Assembly: GCF_002872475.1 (NCBI RefSeq)
Contig: NZ_CP025682.1
Coordinates: 1,860,001-1,924,000, forward strand
Origin: Pseudazoarcus pumilus
Lineage (GTDB): Bacteria; Pseudomonadota; Gammaproteobacteria; Burkholderiales; Rhodocyclaceae
DNA: 64,000 bases
Direction of reading: 5' to 3'
Shown: in pieces, positions 37,170 to 55,385 of the stretch
Numbering within the stretch: position 1 is the first letter of the stretch
How the letters are laid out: the number at the start of each line of letters is the position of its first letter
Notes under the pieces: generated by a model
The model's input: only the letters and a program-made list of their open reading frames with translations
Told to the model about the DNA's origin: nothing
The model's database searches: none
Program-made: the position numbers and the translations under genes

Positions 37170-38014
37170 GGGATGCGATGCTCCAGATCGAATCCGGCCG
37201 CAGTATCCTGCCCCAGCGCATCGACCAGCCACGGCATGGTCGACTCGAGCAGCTCTGGGAGCGTCCACGGCGGATTGATGATGAACAGGCCGCTGCCGAA
37301 CATGCCGGCCAGACCCGCCGGTCCGGGTTCGCGCACGACCAGGCGCACGTCCAGCCAGCTCTCGGCGGGCAGATCGCGCAGGCGCTCGGGCAGCGCGCGT
37401 GCCTCGGGGCGCGCGAGCAGCGGATACCACAGGATGTAGGTGCCGGCGGAGAAGCGCTTGAGCACGTTCTCGAGCACCTGCACGACCTGCCGGTAGTCCT
37501 GCTTGACCTCGTAGGAGGGGTCGATCAGCACCACCGCACGCCGCGTCGGCGGCGGCAACAGACCACGCAGGCAGGCCAGGCCGTCCGCACGGCGCACGAC
37601 GACCCGCTCGGCGTCGCGCGCGAAGGTCTGTGCAAGCAGTTCGCAATCGGCCGGATGCAATTCGAACAGGCGCATGCGGTCCTGCTCGCGCAGCGCGGTC
37701 ATCGCCAGCGCCGGCGAGCCCGGGTAGAAGTTCAGGCTGCCGTGCGGGTTGAACTGGCGCACCGCGTCGAGATAGGGGCCGAAGGCCGCGGGGACGTCCT
37801 CGCGCGCCCACAGGCGGGCGATGCCTTCGCGATACTCGGCGGTCTGCTCCGCCCGCTCCCCGGCCAGCGAATAGCAGCCGGCCCCGGCGTGGGTATCCAC
37901 ATACCACCAGGGCTTGTCCTTGCGACTGTAGTAGCGCAGCACCTCGAGCAGAACGAAGTGCTTGAGGACGTCGGCATGATTGCCGGCATGAAAGGCGTGA
38001 CGATAGCTGAGCAT
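37166..38014 (-). CDS. rlmJ: 23S rRNA (adenine-2030-N6)-methyltransferase RlmJ
   Basis: SAM-dependent methyltransferase modifying A2030 of 23S rRNA. 282 residues. The family N-terminus is MLSYRHAFHAGNHADVLKH; SAM-binding VDTHAGAG and catalytic DPSYE (usually DPPYE) follow. An extended -10 promoter lies 29 nt upstream. Its stop overlaps the start of the MazG-like gene. Confidence 0.95.
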   Translation of the reverse strand: MLSYRHAFHAGNHADVLKHFVLLEVLRYYSRKDKPWWYVDTHAGAGCYSLAGERAEQTAEYREGIARLWAREDVPAAFGPYLDAVRQFNPHGSLNFYPGSPALAMTALREQDRMRLFELHPADCELLAQTFARDAERVVVRRADGLACLRGLLPPPTRRAVVLIDPSYEVKQDYRQVVQVLENVLKRFSAGTYILWYPLLARPEARALPERLRDLPAESWLDVRLVVREPGPAGLAGMFGSGLFIINPPWTLPELLESTMPWLVDALGQDTAAGFDLEHRIP

Positions 38015-38042
38015 CGGCGGGGCGCGACGAGAATGGCGTCCA

Positions 38043-38051
38043 ATCGTATCA
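38043..38051 (-). promoter_or_regulatory. extended -10 promoter of rlmJ
   Basis: The minus strand reads TGA-TACGAT, about 29 nt before the rlmJ ATG; the -35 is weak. Confidence 0.45.
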
Positions 38052-38062
38052 CCGCCGCGCCG

Positions 38063-38091
38063 CTCACAAGCGCCCGGCGCCTTGTTATCAT
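38063..38091 (+). promoter_or_regulatory. promoter of the gamma-carbonic anhydrase gene
   Basis: CTCACA (38063-38068), a 17-nt spacer and TATCAT (38086-38091), giving a leader of about 54 nt before the ATG at 38152. It is divergent from the rlmJ promoter. Confidence 0.45.
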
Positions 38092-38151
38092 TGCGCTGTG
38101 CACAAAATCAGCGGCTCCGGGTGGAGACGCAACAGCGAAACGGAGTACGCA

Positions 38152-38688
38152 ATGCCCATCTACGCGCTCGGCGACAAGGCACCCGAATTCGGTGAAGGCT
38201 GCTGGATCGCGGATACCGCGACGGTGATCGGACAGGTCCGCGCGGGCCGCAACGTGAGCTTCTGGTACAACGTCGTGGTGCGCAGCGACAACGATGTGAT
38301 CACCATCGGCGACGACACCAACATCCAGGACGGCACCATTCTGCACTGCGACTTCGGCGTGCCGCTGACCATCGGCCGGCGCGTCTCGCTCGGCCACAAG
38401 GTCATGCTGCACGGCTGTACGGTGGGCGACTCGACGCTGATCGGCATCAACGCCGTGATCCTCAACAACGCGGTGATCGGCAAGGGCTGCATCATCGGCG
38501 CCAATACGCTGATCCCGGAAGGCAAGCAGATTCCCGACCGCTCGCTGGTGGTCGGATCGCCCGGGCGCATCATCCGCGAAGTGAGCGACGAGGAACTCGA
38601 ACGCATCGAGCACAATGCCGATCACTACATCGAGAACATCGCCCTGTACGCGAACAACCTGCGTCATATTGCACCGCAGGGTGGGTGA
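38152..38688 (+). CDS. gamma-carbonic anhydrase family protein (left-handed beta-helix)
   Basis: 178-residue hexapeptide-repeat protein. The three zinc-binding histidines of the family are His65 (ILHCD), His82 (LGHKV) and His87 (LHGC). Closest in style to YrdA/PaaY proteins; whether it is an active carbonic anhydrase cannot be told. The ATG at 38152 has GGAG 8 nt upstream. Confidence 0.92.
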   Translation: MPIYALGDKAPEFGEGCWIADTATVIGQVRAGRNVSFWYNVVVRSDNDVITIGDDTNIQDGTILHCDFGVPLTIGRRVSLGHKVMLHGCTVGDSTLIGINAVILNNAVIGKGCIIGANTLIPEGKQIPDRSLVVGSPGRIIREVSDEELERIEHNADHYIENIALYANNLRHIAPQGG

Positions 38689-38778
38689 TCGGCGCTTAAC
38701 ATCGCATTACATCGGCGTCACTTGGGCCGCATCGGCTCGCGTTACACTCCGGGCGCATACTGCCCCGGAGAGTTCCCC

Positions 38779-39480
38779 ATGAAATCGCTCGCCGTATCTC
38801 GCATCGTCGCGCCCGCGCTGCTGGCCGCCCTGATGGCCTGGCCGCTGGCGTCGGCCGCGACCGATCCGACCACCATCGACCTGTCCGCCGAGGCCCACAC
38901 CAGTGCGACCAACGACCTGGGGCGCGCCCAGCTCTTCGTCGAGCAGGTCGACACCGACACTGCGGCTCTGGCCGAACGCGTCAAGCGCATCATCGCCGAC
39001 GCGCTGGAACTGGCGCGCTCCGCCCCCGAAGTCCAGACCTCGACCGCCGGCACGACCACCTATCCGGTGCATTCGCGCGACGGCGAACGCATCGAACGCT
39101 GGCGCATGCGTGCCTCGATCGAACTCGAGAGCCGCGACCTCACCGCCTTGTCCAAGCTGATCGGCCGTTTGCAGCAGACGCTCGCTGTGGCCAGCGTCAC
39201 CATCGAGCCGGCGGCCGACACGCGCGCCAAGGCCGCCGACATCGCCGCGGTGGAAGCGATCCGCGCCTTCGAGGAGCGAGCCTCGGTACTCTCCAACACG
39301 CTGGGCATGCGATATCGCATCCGTCATCTGTCGGTCCAGTATCCGGGAACCGGGCCAGTCTATCCGCTGTTGCGCGCCGACCGGATGATGACCAGCGCCG
39401 AGGCGATGCCCGCCCCGATCGAGCCCGGCCGCAGCGAGATCCGCGTTTCGGTCGCCGGCACCATCGAACTGGTCGAATGA
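38779..39480 (+). CDS. SIMPL domain (DUF541) periplasmic protein
   Basis: 233 residues. The signal peptide (MKSLAVSRIV...) ends at ASA near residue 26. The mature part has the SIMPL/DUF541 layout of an early LSAEAH strand, a long helix, and RWRMRASIELESRDLTALSKLIG. Related proteins are periplasmic and linked to oxidative stress; function is uncertain. The ATG at 38779 has GGAGAG upstream. It is followed by two more genes in a compact run ending with dtd. Confidence 0.85.
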   Translation: MKSLAVSRIVAPALLAALMAWPLASAATDPTTIDLSAEAHTSATNDLGRAQLFVEQVDTDTAALAERVKRIIADALELARSAPEVQTSTAGTTTYPVHSRDGERIERWRMRASIELESRDLTALSKLIGRLQQTLAVASVTIEPAADTRAKAADIAAVEAIRAFEERASVLSNTLGMRYRIRHLSVQYPGTGPVYPLLRADRMMTSAEAMPAPIEPGRSEIRVSVAGTIELVE

Positions 39481-39509
39481 CGACCCCGACCCGGCGAGGA
39501 CGCCCCACC

Positions 39510-39827
39510 ATGCCACTCGCGCTCAAGCGAATTCCCTCCCTGAGCGTGGTCGTCGCCGTCACCGCGCTGCTGGCGACCACCGCCTGGACTGCTGCATCGG
39601 CCCAGTCCAACCTGAACTTCGTGTGCGAAGACGGCGACCGCTTCGTCGTCGAGTTCCTCGAGGATCACGTGCGCCTGCGCGACGGCAGCGGCATCTTCGC
39701 GCTGGCCGCCGTAGTGCCGGGCAAGATCTATTCGGACGGGCGCATCGTGCTGCACGCGGGCAGAACGCGCGCCACGCTCGAGCGCATCGACAGCGGCGTC
39801 AGCCGCGAGTGCACGATCGAGTCGTGA
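39510..39827 (+). CDS. MliC-like lysozyme inhibitor-type secreted protein
   Basis: 105 residues. A signal peptide ends near AASAQ, then comes a small beta-barrel-like domain with the MliC/PliC pattern: NFVCEDGDRF, GKIYSDGRIVL and a final Cys (SRECT), giving one predicted disulfide. There is no lipobox, so it is periplasmic rather than a lipoprotein. The ATG at 39510 is preferred because GAGGA lies 9 nt upstream; an ATG at 39477 overlapping the previous stop is the alternative. The family call is moderate. It overlaps dtd by 4 nt (GTGA). Confidence 0.7.
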   Translation: MPLALKRIPSLSVVVAVTALLATTAWTAASAQSNLNFVCEDGDRFVVEFLEDHVRLRDGSGIFALAAVVPGKIYSDGRIVLHAGRTRATLERIDSGVSRECTIES

Positions 39828-40261
39828 TCGCGCTGATCCAGCGCGTGGTGCGCGCATCGGTGGTGGTCGACGGCGACACCGTGGGCGCGATCGATGCGGG
39901 CATGCTGGCCCTGATCGGCGTACGCCGCGACGACACCACCGACAATGCCGAACGTCTGCTCGAGCGCCTGCTCGGCTATCGCATCTTCGCCGACGCGCAC
40001 GGGCGCATGAATCTCGCCCTGCGCGACACCGGCGGCGGGCTGCTGCTGGTGCCGCAATTCACGCTCGCGGCCGACACGCGCAAGGGCACGCGCGCGAGCT
40101 TCTCCTCGGCCGCAGCGCCGGAGGCGGCGCGGCATCTGTTCGATCATCTGGTGCAGTGCGCGGGCGCAGCCCACACCCCGGTCGAGACCGGGCGCTTCGG
40201 CGCAGACATGTCGGTATCCCTGGTCAACGAAGGTCCGGTGAGCTTTATTCTCGAGGCCTGA
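39824..40261 (+). CDS. dtd: D-aminoacyl-tRNA deacylase
   Basis: Cytosolic enzyme that hydrolyses D-aminoacyl-tRNA (and mischarged Gly-tRNA). 145 residues. It aligns end to end with E. coli Dtd, including PQFTLAADTRKG, SFSSAA, ETGRFGADM and the NEGPVSF motif. The start is GTG at 39824, overlapping the upstream stop (GTGA). Coupling to two periplasmic-protein genes is unusual. Confidence 0.96.
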   Translation: MIALIQRVVRASVVVDGDTVGAIDAGMLALIGVRRDDTTDNAERLLERLLGYRIFADAHGRMNLALRDTGGGLLLVPQFTLAADTRKGTRASFSSAAAPEAARHLFDHLVQCAGAAHTPVETGRFGADMSVSLVNEGPVSFILEA

Positions 40262-40281
40262 GAAGGCTTGCCCAGGCGCTG

Positions 40282-40557
40282 TCAGCGGCCGTCGGGCACC
40301 TGCACGAAAATCTCCCCGGGGCGCGTCAGACCCAGATCGAAGCGCGCGCGCTCCTCGATGGCTTCGTTGCCGGACTTGAGATCCTCGACCTCGGCCGCAA
40401 GCGCCGCGTTGCGCTGTTCCAGCCCGCGATTGACGCTGCGTTGCTCGGCCAGGCGCGCGTCGACTTCCCAGGCGCGCAACCAGCCACCCTTGCCCAGCCA
40501 CAGGGGGTACTGGAGGAACAGCAAGAGCGCAGCGAGCAGGAGCAGCGGCCAGCGCAT
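40282..40557 (-). CDS. ftsB: cell division protein FtsB
   Basis: 91-residue bitopic divisome protein. It has a membrane helix (MRWPLLLLAALLLFLQYPLW), a coiled coil (about 28-65) and the conserved RARFDLGLTRPGEIFVQVP ending. The ATG at 40557 has GGAGGA upstream; the frame stays open further up. It sits downstream of eno, the usual eno-ftsB order, separated by two hairpins. Confidence 0.93.
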   Translation of the reverse strand: MRWPLLLLAALLLFLQYPLWLGKGGWLRAWEVDARLAEQRSVNRGLEQRNAALAAEVEDLKSGNEAIEERARFDLGLTRPGEIFVQVPDGR

Positions 40558-40581
40558 CGTCGGGTCCTCCGCCTGTGCAAA

Positions 40582-40638
40582 GGCCGGCATCACGCGATGC
40601 CGGCCAGGTCCAACCGGCCACCGCGACACGCGGTGGCC
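40582..40638 (-). other. two tandem hairpins between eno and ftsB
   Basis: Perfect inverted repeats at 40616-40625/40629-40638 (10 bp, loop ACA) and 40582-40590/40597-40605 (9 bp, loop CACGCG) fill the 88-nt gap. Neither is followed by a T-tract. They may stabilise the eno message or dampen ftsB expression. Confidence 0.5.
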
Positions 40639-40645
40639 CCGTCAA

Positions 40646-41986
<1,341 letters not shown>

Positions 41987-42024
41987 CTATTCAAGCAGCC
42001 GGGCGTGACGCCCGCGTGTCGTCT

Positions 42025-42866
42025 TCAGGCGAGCGAGCTTTCGATGAAGCCGTGGCGCTTGATCAGCGCGTCGAGTTCGACGAGCTGCGTGAGCAGCGCC
42101 TTCATGCGGCCCAGCGGCCAGGCATTGGGACCGTCGGAGAGCGCCTTTTCCGGGTCCGGGTGCGATTCCATGAACACGCCTGCCACGCCGGCCGCGACCG
42201 CCGCGCGCGCGAGCACCGGCACGAACTCGCGCTGTCCGCCCGAGGACGTGCCCTGCCCGCCAGGCAACTGCACCGAGTGGGTCGCGTCGAATACCACCGG
42301 GCAGCCGGTCTCGCGCATGATCGCAAGGCCGCGCATGTCGGTGACGAGGTTGTTGTAACCGAAGGATACGCCGCGCTCGCACACCATGATGTTGTCTGCG
42401 CCACCGCTGGCCTCGCGCGCCTTGTCGACGACGTTCTTCATGTCGCCCGGCGCGAGGAACTGGCCCTTCTTGATGTTCACGGGCCGCCCGGAAGAGGCCA
42501 CGGCGCGGATGAAGTCGGTCTGCCGGCACAGGAACGCCGGCGTCTGCAGCACGTCCACGGCAGCCGCGGTCTCGGGCACTTCCTCGACGGTGTGCACATC
42601 GGTGAGCACCGGCACGCCGAGCGTGTCGCGCACCTCGGCGAGGATCTCCAGCCCCTTGGTCATTCCCAGCCCGCGGAACGAAGTGCCCGAGCTGCGGTTG
42701 GCCTTGTCGTAGGACGACTTGAAGATGAAGGGAATGCCCAACTCGTCGGTGATTTCCTTGAGAGCCGCGGCCGTGTCCAGCGCCATCTGGCGCGACTCGA
42801 TCACGCACGGCCCGCAGATCAGGAACAGCGGCCGGTCGATGCCGACCTCGAATCCGCACAGCTTCA

Positions 42867-42867
<1 letters not shown>
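42025..42867 (-). CDS. kdsA: 3-deoxy-8-phosphooctulonate (KDO-8-P) synthase
   Basis: Condenses arabinose-5-phosphate with PEP for LPS core synthesis. 280 residues. Motifs [36 protein letters not shown] and [11 protein letters not shown] are present. The start codon shares one base with the pyrG stop (TGATG at 42867), so translation is coupled. Presence of kdsA confirms a Gram-negative outer membrane. Confidence 0.97.
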
Positions 42868-45415
<2,548 letters not shown>

Positions 45416-45463
45416 CACGCCGCCCGGAAGGTCGCTCGAGCCATTTCTTGCGCTCGCTGCGAC

Positions 45464-46023
45464 CTACCGCAGAAACTCCCGGTTGACCTCGCCGAACAGC
45501 GGATCGTCGCCGTTTTCCAGCCACTCGAAGGCCACCATTTCGCGCGTAACGATGTCGATGCCGTGCCCGCGCATGCGTTCGATCGCCACATCGCGATCCA
45601 TCGGTCGGCGCGAACCGACGGCATCGGCGACCAGGAACACCCTTTTGCCCGCATGTGTCAGGTCCAGTGCCGTCTGCTGCACGCACACGTGGGTCTCGGT
45701 GCCGCACACCACGATGTCCTCGCACTCATGCACCGCCGAGCCCACGAGACAGCCGTCGGCCACCGCCGAGAACATGCGCTTGGCGCACACCTGAACACCT
45801 GCGGCGGCCTGCAGGATGGCCTCGACGCTGGCGCCGATCTTGTCCGGGCAGTGCTCGGTCACGACCACCGGCACGCCCAGCCGCTCGGCCAGGCGCATCA
45901 GCCATACGCAATGCGCGACCACGTTGCGACCGTCTTCGATCGCCGGCGCGAGACGCTGCTGCACGTCGATCACCAGCAGCGCCGAGTGCGCGCGACGCAT
46001 GCGAAAACCGGCTGCGTTCATGT

Positions 46024-46027
<4 letters not shown>
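45464..46027 (-). CDS. isochorismatase-like cysteine hydrolase
   Basis: 187 residues of the YcaC/isochorismatase fold. The catalytic triad is visible as Asp21 (VIDVQ), Lys83 (CAKRMFS) and Cys115 (GTETHVCV), so it is expected to be an active amide or C-N hydrolase; the substrate is unknown. The start overlaps the acetoacetyl-CoA synthetase stop by 4 nt, so it is the second gene of that transcript. Confidence 0.88.
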
Positions 46028-47997
<1,970 letters not shown>

Positions 47998-48110
47998 GCC
48001 CTTCCCTCACTCGCTCGCCCCGATGACTCGAAACTACCCCGCGCGGCCGGCCCTGTACACCCGGGCGGGCGCCCGCTACACTGCCATGGCACCCGAATAC
48101 GGAGAGCCCG

Positions 48111-49745
48111 ATGGAACGCGAAAGCATGGAATTCGACATTCTCGTCATCGGCGCCGGTCCGGCCGGGCTGGCCGCGGCGATCCGGCTCGCGCAACGCGCG
48201 CGCGAGGCCGACCGTGAACTATCGGTATGCGTACTCGAAAAAGCGCCCGAACCCGGGGCCCACACCCTCTCCGGTGCGGTCATGGACCCGCGCGGACTCG
48301 ACGCGCTACTCCCCGGCTGGCGCGAGCGAGCGCCGCAGGTCACCCCTGCGACGGAAGACGAGTTCCTGTTCCTCGGCGCCAACACGGCGCGACGCGTACC
48401 GCATGCACTGCTGCCGGCGTGCTTCCAGAACCAGGGCAATCTGATCGTGCGTCTGGGCCATCTGGTCAAGTGGCTGGCCGAGGAAGCCGAGGCGCTGGGG
48501 GTGGAGATCTACCCCGGCTTCGCCGCCGCCGACCTCGTCTTCGCCGAGGACGGGGCGGTACGCGGCGTACTCACCGGCGACCTGGGACGCACGCGCGATG
48601 GCGAGCCGGGCCTGGGCTTCGAGCCCGGCATGGAATTGACTGCGCGCTACACGCTGTTCGCCGAGGGCTGCCGCGGTCACCTGGGCAAGCGGCTGGAAGC
48701 GCACTTCGGTCTGCGCGAAGGCGCAGACCCGCAAACCTACGGCATCGGCATCAAGGAATTGTGGGAAGTGCTTCCGGACCACCACCGCCCGGGGCGGGTC
48801 ACACATACGGCCGGCTGGCCGCTGGCGAACGACACCTACGGCGGCGGATTCATCTATCACCTCGACGACGGCCTGGTGGCCACCGGCTTCGTCGTCGGAT
48901 TGGACTACACCAATCCGTGGCTCTCACCGTTCAACGAGTTCCAGCGCTTCAAGACGCATCCGGCGCTGCGCCCGATCTTCGCGGGCGGCCGGCGCATCGC
49001 CTATGGCGCGCGCGCCATCGCGGCAGGCGGACTGCAGTCGCTGCCGAAAACCGTCTTCCCCGGTGGCGCGCTGATCGGCGACGACGCGGGCTACCTCAAC
49101 GCGGCGCGCATCAAGGGCATCCATGCAGCCATCGAATCCGGCATGCTCGGCGCCGATGCAGCCTTCGAGGCGGTGTGCGCCGATCGTCACGGCGACGAGC
49201 TGGACGCTTATCCGGCCGCCTTCCGCGACAGTGCCCTGCATGCCGAACTTGCGCGCACACGCAATTTCAAGCCGCTGATGAAGCTGGGTCTGGTCGCCGG
49301 CTCGCTGGCCTTCGGCATCGACCAGCTGGTGTTGCGCGGACGCGCGCCGTGGACGCTGCACAATCGCGCGGATCACACCAGTCTGCGCGATGCCGCCGTC
49401 TGCCCTCGCGTCGACTACCCGGCGCCGGACGGCCAGGTCAGCTTCGACCTGCCCTCGTCGGTATTCCTGTCCAACACCAACCACACCGAGGACCAGCCCT
49501 GCCACCTGCGTCTGCAAGACGCGACCGTGCCGATCGCGCTCAACCTCACACGCTACGCGGCGCCCGAGCAGCGCTACTGTCCAGCCGGCGTCTACGAGAT
49601 CGTGGAAGACGCCGCCGGCCCACGCCTGCAGATCAACGCCGCCAACTGCGTGCATTGCAAGAGCTGCGACATCAAGGATCCGGCGCAGAACATCGAATGG
49701 GTACCGCCCCAAGGCGGCGAAGGGCCGATCTACTCGGGCATGTAG
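48111..49745 (+). CDS. electron transfer flavoprotein-ubiquinone oxidoreductase
   Basis: Membrane-associated FAD and 4Fe-4S enzyme passing electrons from ETF to ubiquinone, used in fatty- and amino-acid oxidation. 544 residues. The FAD dinucleotide motif is VIGAGPAGLAAA near residue 12. The cluster ligands are Cys490, Cys513, Cys516 and Cys519 (NCVHCKSCDIKDP). ATG at 48111 (GGAG 6 nt upstream); a second ATG at codon 6 is possible. It converges with the copper chaperone gene. Confidence 0.96.
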   Translation: MERESMEFDILVIGAGPAGLAAAIRLAQRAREADRELSVCVLEKAPEPGAHTLSGAVMDPRGLDALLPGWRERAPQVTPATEDEFLFLGANTARRVPHALLPACFQNQGNLIVRLGHLVKWLAEEAEALGVEIYPGFAAADLVFAEDGAVRGVLTGDLGRTRDGEPGLGFEPGMELTARYTLFAEGCRGHLGKRLEAHFGLREGADPQTYGIGIKELWEVLPDHHRPGRVTHTAGWPLANDTYGGGFIYHLDDGLVATGFVVGLDYTNPWLSPFNEFQRFKTHPALRPIFAGGRRIAYGARAIAAGGLQSLPKTVFPGGALIGDDAGYLNAARIKGIHAAIESGMLGADAAFEAVCADRHGDELDAYPAAFRDSALHAELARTRNFKPLMKLGLVAGSLAFGIDQLVLRGRAPWTLHNRADHTSLRDAAVCPRVDYPAPDGQVSFDLPSSVFLSNTNHTEDQPCHLRLQDATVPIALNLTRYAAPEQRYCPAGVYEIVEDAAGPRLQINAANCVHCKSCDIKDPAQNIEWVPPQGGEGPIYSGM

Positions 49746-49762
49746 GCCGGCCCCATGCGGCT

Positions 49763-50227
49763 TCAGCGCATGTGATGCCCGTGACCACCGCTCGGGCGAT
49801 GGCTGAGCGAACGCACCGGCGCGGCGACCTCGAGCGACTCGCGCGTGCCGTCGGCGTACTCGATCGTCAGCGTCAGTGCCACTTCGCCGCCTTCGGACAA
49901 GGGCGCGACCAGATCCATCAGCATCACGTGATGACCACCTGGCGCGAGCGTCACGACCTCGCCGGCCGGAAGGTCGACCGCCTCGATGCGGCGCATGCGC
50001 ATGATCTGGCTTTCCATCTTCATCTCGTGGATCTCGACAACACCGGCTGCCGGCGACGAGGCCCCGACCAGACGCGCATCCTTCGACGCGGTCAGCATCA
50101 TGAACGCGCCCGAGGCTTTTTGCTGGGCGACGGTAGCACGCACCCAGGGCTCTTCGATCTGGACGCCGGCCAACACGGGAGCCGACAGGATGGCGAGCGA
50201 CAGGGATGCGACAAATAGCTTCTTCAC
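49763..50227 (-). CDS. periplasmic copper chaperone PCu(A)C
   Basis: 154 residues. The signal peptide is cleaved near VLA (residue 20). The copper site follows the family spacing H-x10-M-x21-H-x-M exactly: His67, Met78, His100, Met102. A His-rich C-terminus (SGGHGHHMR) may bind extra copper. It delivers Cu(I) for cytochrome oxidase assembly in related bacteria. The start is GTG at 50227 with GAGGAAA upstream. It follows the DUF2946 gene by 106 nt. Confidence 0.93.
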   Translation of the reverse strand: MKKLFVASLSLAILSAPVLAGVQIEEPWVRATVAQQKASGAFMMLTASKDARLVGASSPAAGVVEIHEMKMESQIMRMRRIEAVDLPAGEVVTLAPGGHHVMLMDLVAPLSEGGEVALTLTIEYADGTRESLEVAAPVRSLSHRPSGGHGHHMR

Positions 50228-50333
50228 GGAATTTCCTCCTCGAAACAGGGAATGCAGGCCGCCGCGCATGACGGCGGACGCAAAAGCATGGGGCAACGGG
50301 AGCACGCGCCGCAATCCGGGCACGTGGGCAAGC

Positions 50334-50714
50334 TCAGCCGATCGCCGGAGGCGCGCGCGCCTGCGCAGGCGAACGCGCATCGAGGGGGAAATGCGCCGAT
50401 GTGTGCGGTGCGGGAGTGCGAAGCACGCCTTCGACGAGGCGCACCAGCGGCCCGTTCGTCGGCTCGGCGTAATCGTCACTCGCCGGAATCAGGCAAAGCG
50501 CGCAATGCGCGCTGAGCAAGCCCGCCCTGCCCGGGGCCGAATCGTCCGCGGCGCCGCGCAATTGGACACCATCGGGCGTACACACCTCGACCCAGTCCGG
50601 GTACGCAGCCGCAGCCGCGACACCATGGCCAAGCCCGGGCAGCAAGGCGGCCGCGAGCACCGCGCACAGCGCGAAACGGGAGATGAGGCGCAGGAAGCGG
50701 GAAGACAGGCGCAT
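50334..50714 (-). CDS. DUF2946 family exported protein
   Basis: 126 residues. The N-terminal hydrophobic segment acts as signal or anchor. The DUF2946 pattern is WVEVCTPDGVQL followed by AHCALCLIP (three cysteines and a His, possible metal ligands). Function is unknown, but the family is often beside copper proteins, as here with PCu(A)C downstream on the same strand. Confidence 0.8.
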   Translation of the reverse strand: MRLSSRFLRLISRFALCAVLAAALLPGLGHGVAAAAAYPDWVEVCTPDGVQLRGAADDSAPGRAGLLSAHCALCLIPASDDYAEPTNGPLVRLVEGVLRTPAPHTSAHFPLDARSPAQARAPPAIG

Positions 50715-50785
50715 GCGGTCGAGAGCCTTAGCGGATGGTGCGATCTTACCCGATCACCCCGCCCCGCGACATCGGCCGATACGAA

Positions 50786-50815
50786 AAGCCCGCCACCGGA
50801 CCGGCTCCGGTGGCG
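50786..50815 (-). terminator. intrinsic terminator after the DUF1328 gene
   Basis: A perfect 10-bp GC-rich stem (50791-50800 with 50806-50815, loop CCGGC) is followed on the minus strand by GGCTTTTCG. It lies about 30 nt past the DUF1328 stop and isolates it from the DUF2946 gene. Confidence 0.75.
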
Positions 50816-50843
50816 AGCTCTGGAACCAAGACAGGGGGGCGAA

Positions 50844-51005
50844 TCAGATGGCGGCCTGTCCGGTGAACAGCGAGATCACCAGCAACACGAGGAAGATGAA
50901 GAACAGCACCTTCGCGATGCCGGCCGCCGTGCCGGCGATGCCCGTGAATCCGAGCACCCCGGCGACGAGAGCGACCGCCAGAAAGATCAGGGTCCAGCTA
51001 AGCAT
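50844..51005 (-). CDS. DUF1328 (YtjA-like) small membrane protein
   Basis: 53-residue protein ([20 protein letters not shown]...) with two hydrophobic helices joined by [11 protein letters not shown], the hallmark of DUF1328/YtjA. These small inner-membrane proteins are common, often stress-associated, and of unknown function. The ATG at 51005 has GGAGG 6 nt upstream. It lies 16 nt after the small lipoprotein gene and ends before a terminator. Confidence 0.88.
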   Translation of the reverse strand: MLSWTLIFLAVALVAGVLGFTGIAGTAAGIAKVLFFIFLVLLVISLFTGQAAI

Positions 51006-51021
51006 GCGGAACCTCCGTCGA

Positions 51022-51228
51022 TCAGTTGGTCATGCGATCGACGGCGTTGTCGATCTCTTCACCGGCTTCCTCGGCCGGTCCGTCCTGCTCGATCGCGTCC
51101 TTGACATCCTCGACCGCCTGGTCGACCTTCGCGCCGGCCTTCTCGGCGGGGCCCGGTTCGTCGCAGCCGACAAGCATGGCGAACGGAAAGAGCATTGCAA
51201 TCGTCATCAGACGAAAATCGACTCGCAT
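51022..51228 (-). CDS. small lipoprotein with an internal duplication
   Basis: 68 residues. The signal peptide ends in lipobox MLVGC with Cys22; Asp at +2 would favour inner-membrane retention. The mature part is an acidic helix built from two similar repeats, [16 protein letters not shown] and [17 protein letters not shown] do not recognise a named family. It is co-directional with the DUF1328 gene. An extended -10 (TGC-TAGGAT) lies about 30 nt upstream. Confidence 0.82.
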   Translation of the reverse strand: MRVDFRLMTIAMLFPFAMLVGCDEPGPAEKAGAKVDQAVEDVKDAIEQDGPAEEAGEEIDNAVDRMTN

Positions 51229-51257
51229 GAACGTTCTCCTTGGGTTGAGACAGCGTC

Positions 51258-51266
51258 ATCCTAGCA
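51258..51266 (-). promoter_or_regulatory. extended -10 promoter of the lipoprotein-DUF1328 pair
   Basis: The minus strand reads TGC-TAGGAT, with C just before the hexamer, a feature favoured by sigma-S promoters. Transcription would start near 51251, about 23 nt before the lipoprotein ATG. Confidence 0.5.
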
Positions 51267-51345
51267 GGACCGTGCGGCGCGCCACACGTGGCTTACATCC
51301 CGAAGGAACAAGTCCGATCACGCTTACATTTCGTCAAGACCCGAT

Positions 51346-55275
<3,930 letters not shown>

Positions 55276-55385
55276 GAAAACGGGTACCGGAAAAGGTCAT
55301 CGGCGCGCCACCTTCGGCGCGCCATCAGGAACTCGGGATTATACCCGAGGCCGACCTCCCGCCCCGTGGGGGCCGAGAAGCGCGA

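Noticed and set aside
45429-45465. Terminator between the CREST gene and the isochorismatase-like gene
   Set aside because: AGGTCGC/GCGACCT can pair but with a 23-nt loop and no T-tract; too weak to call.
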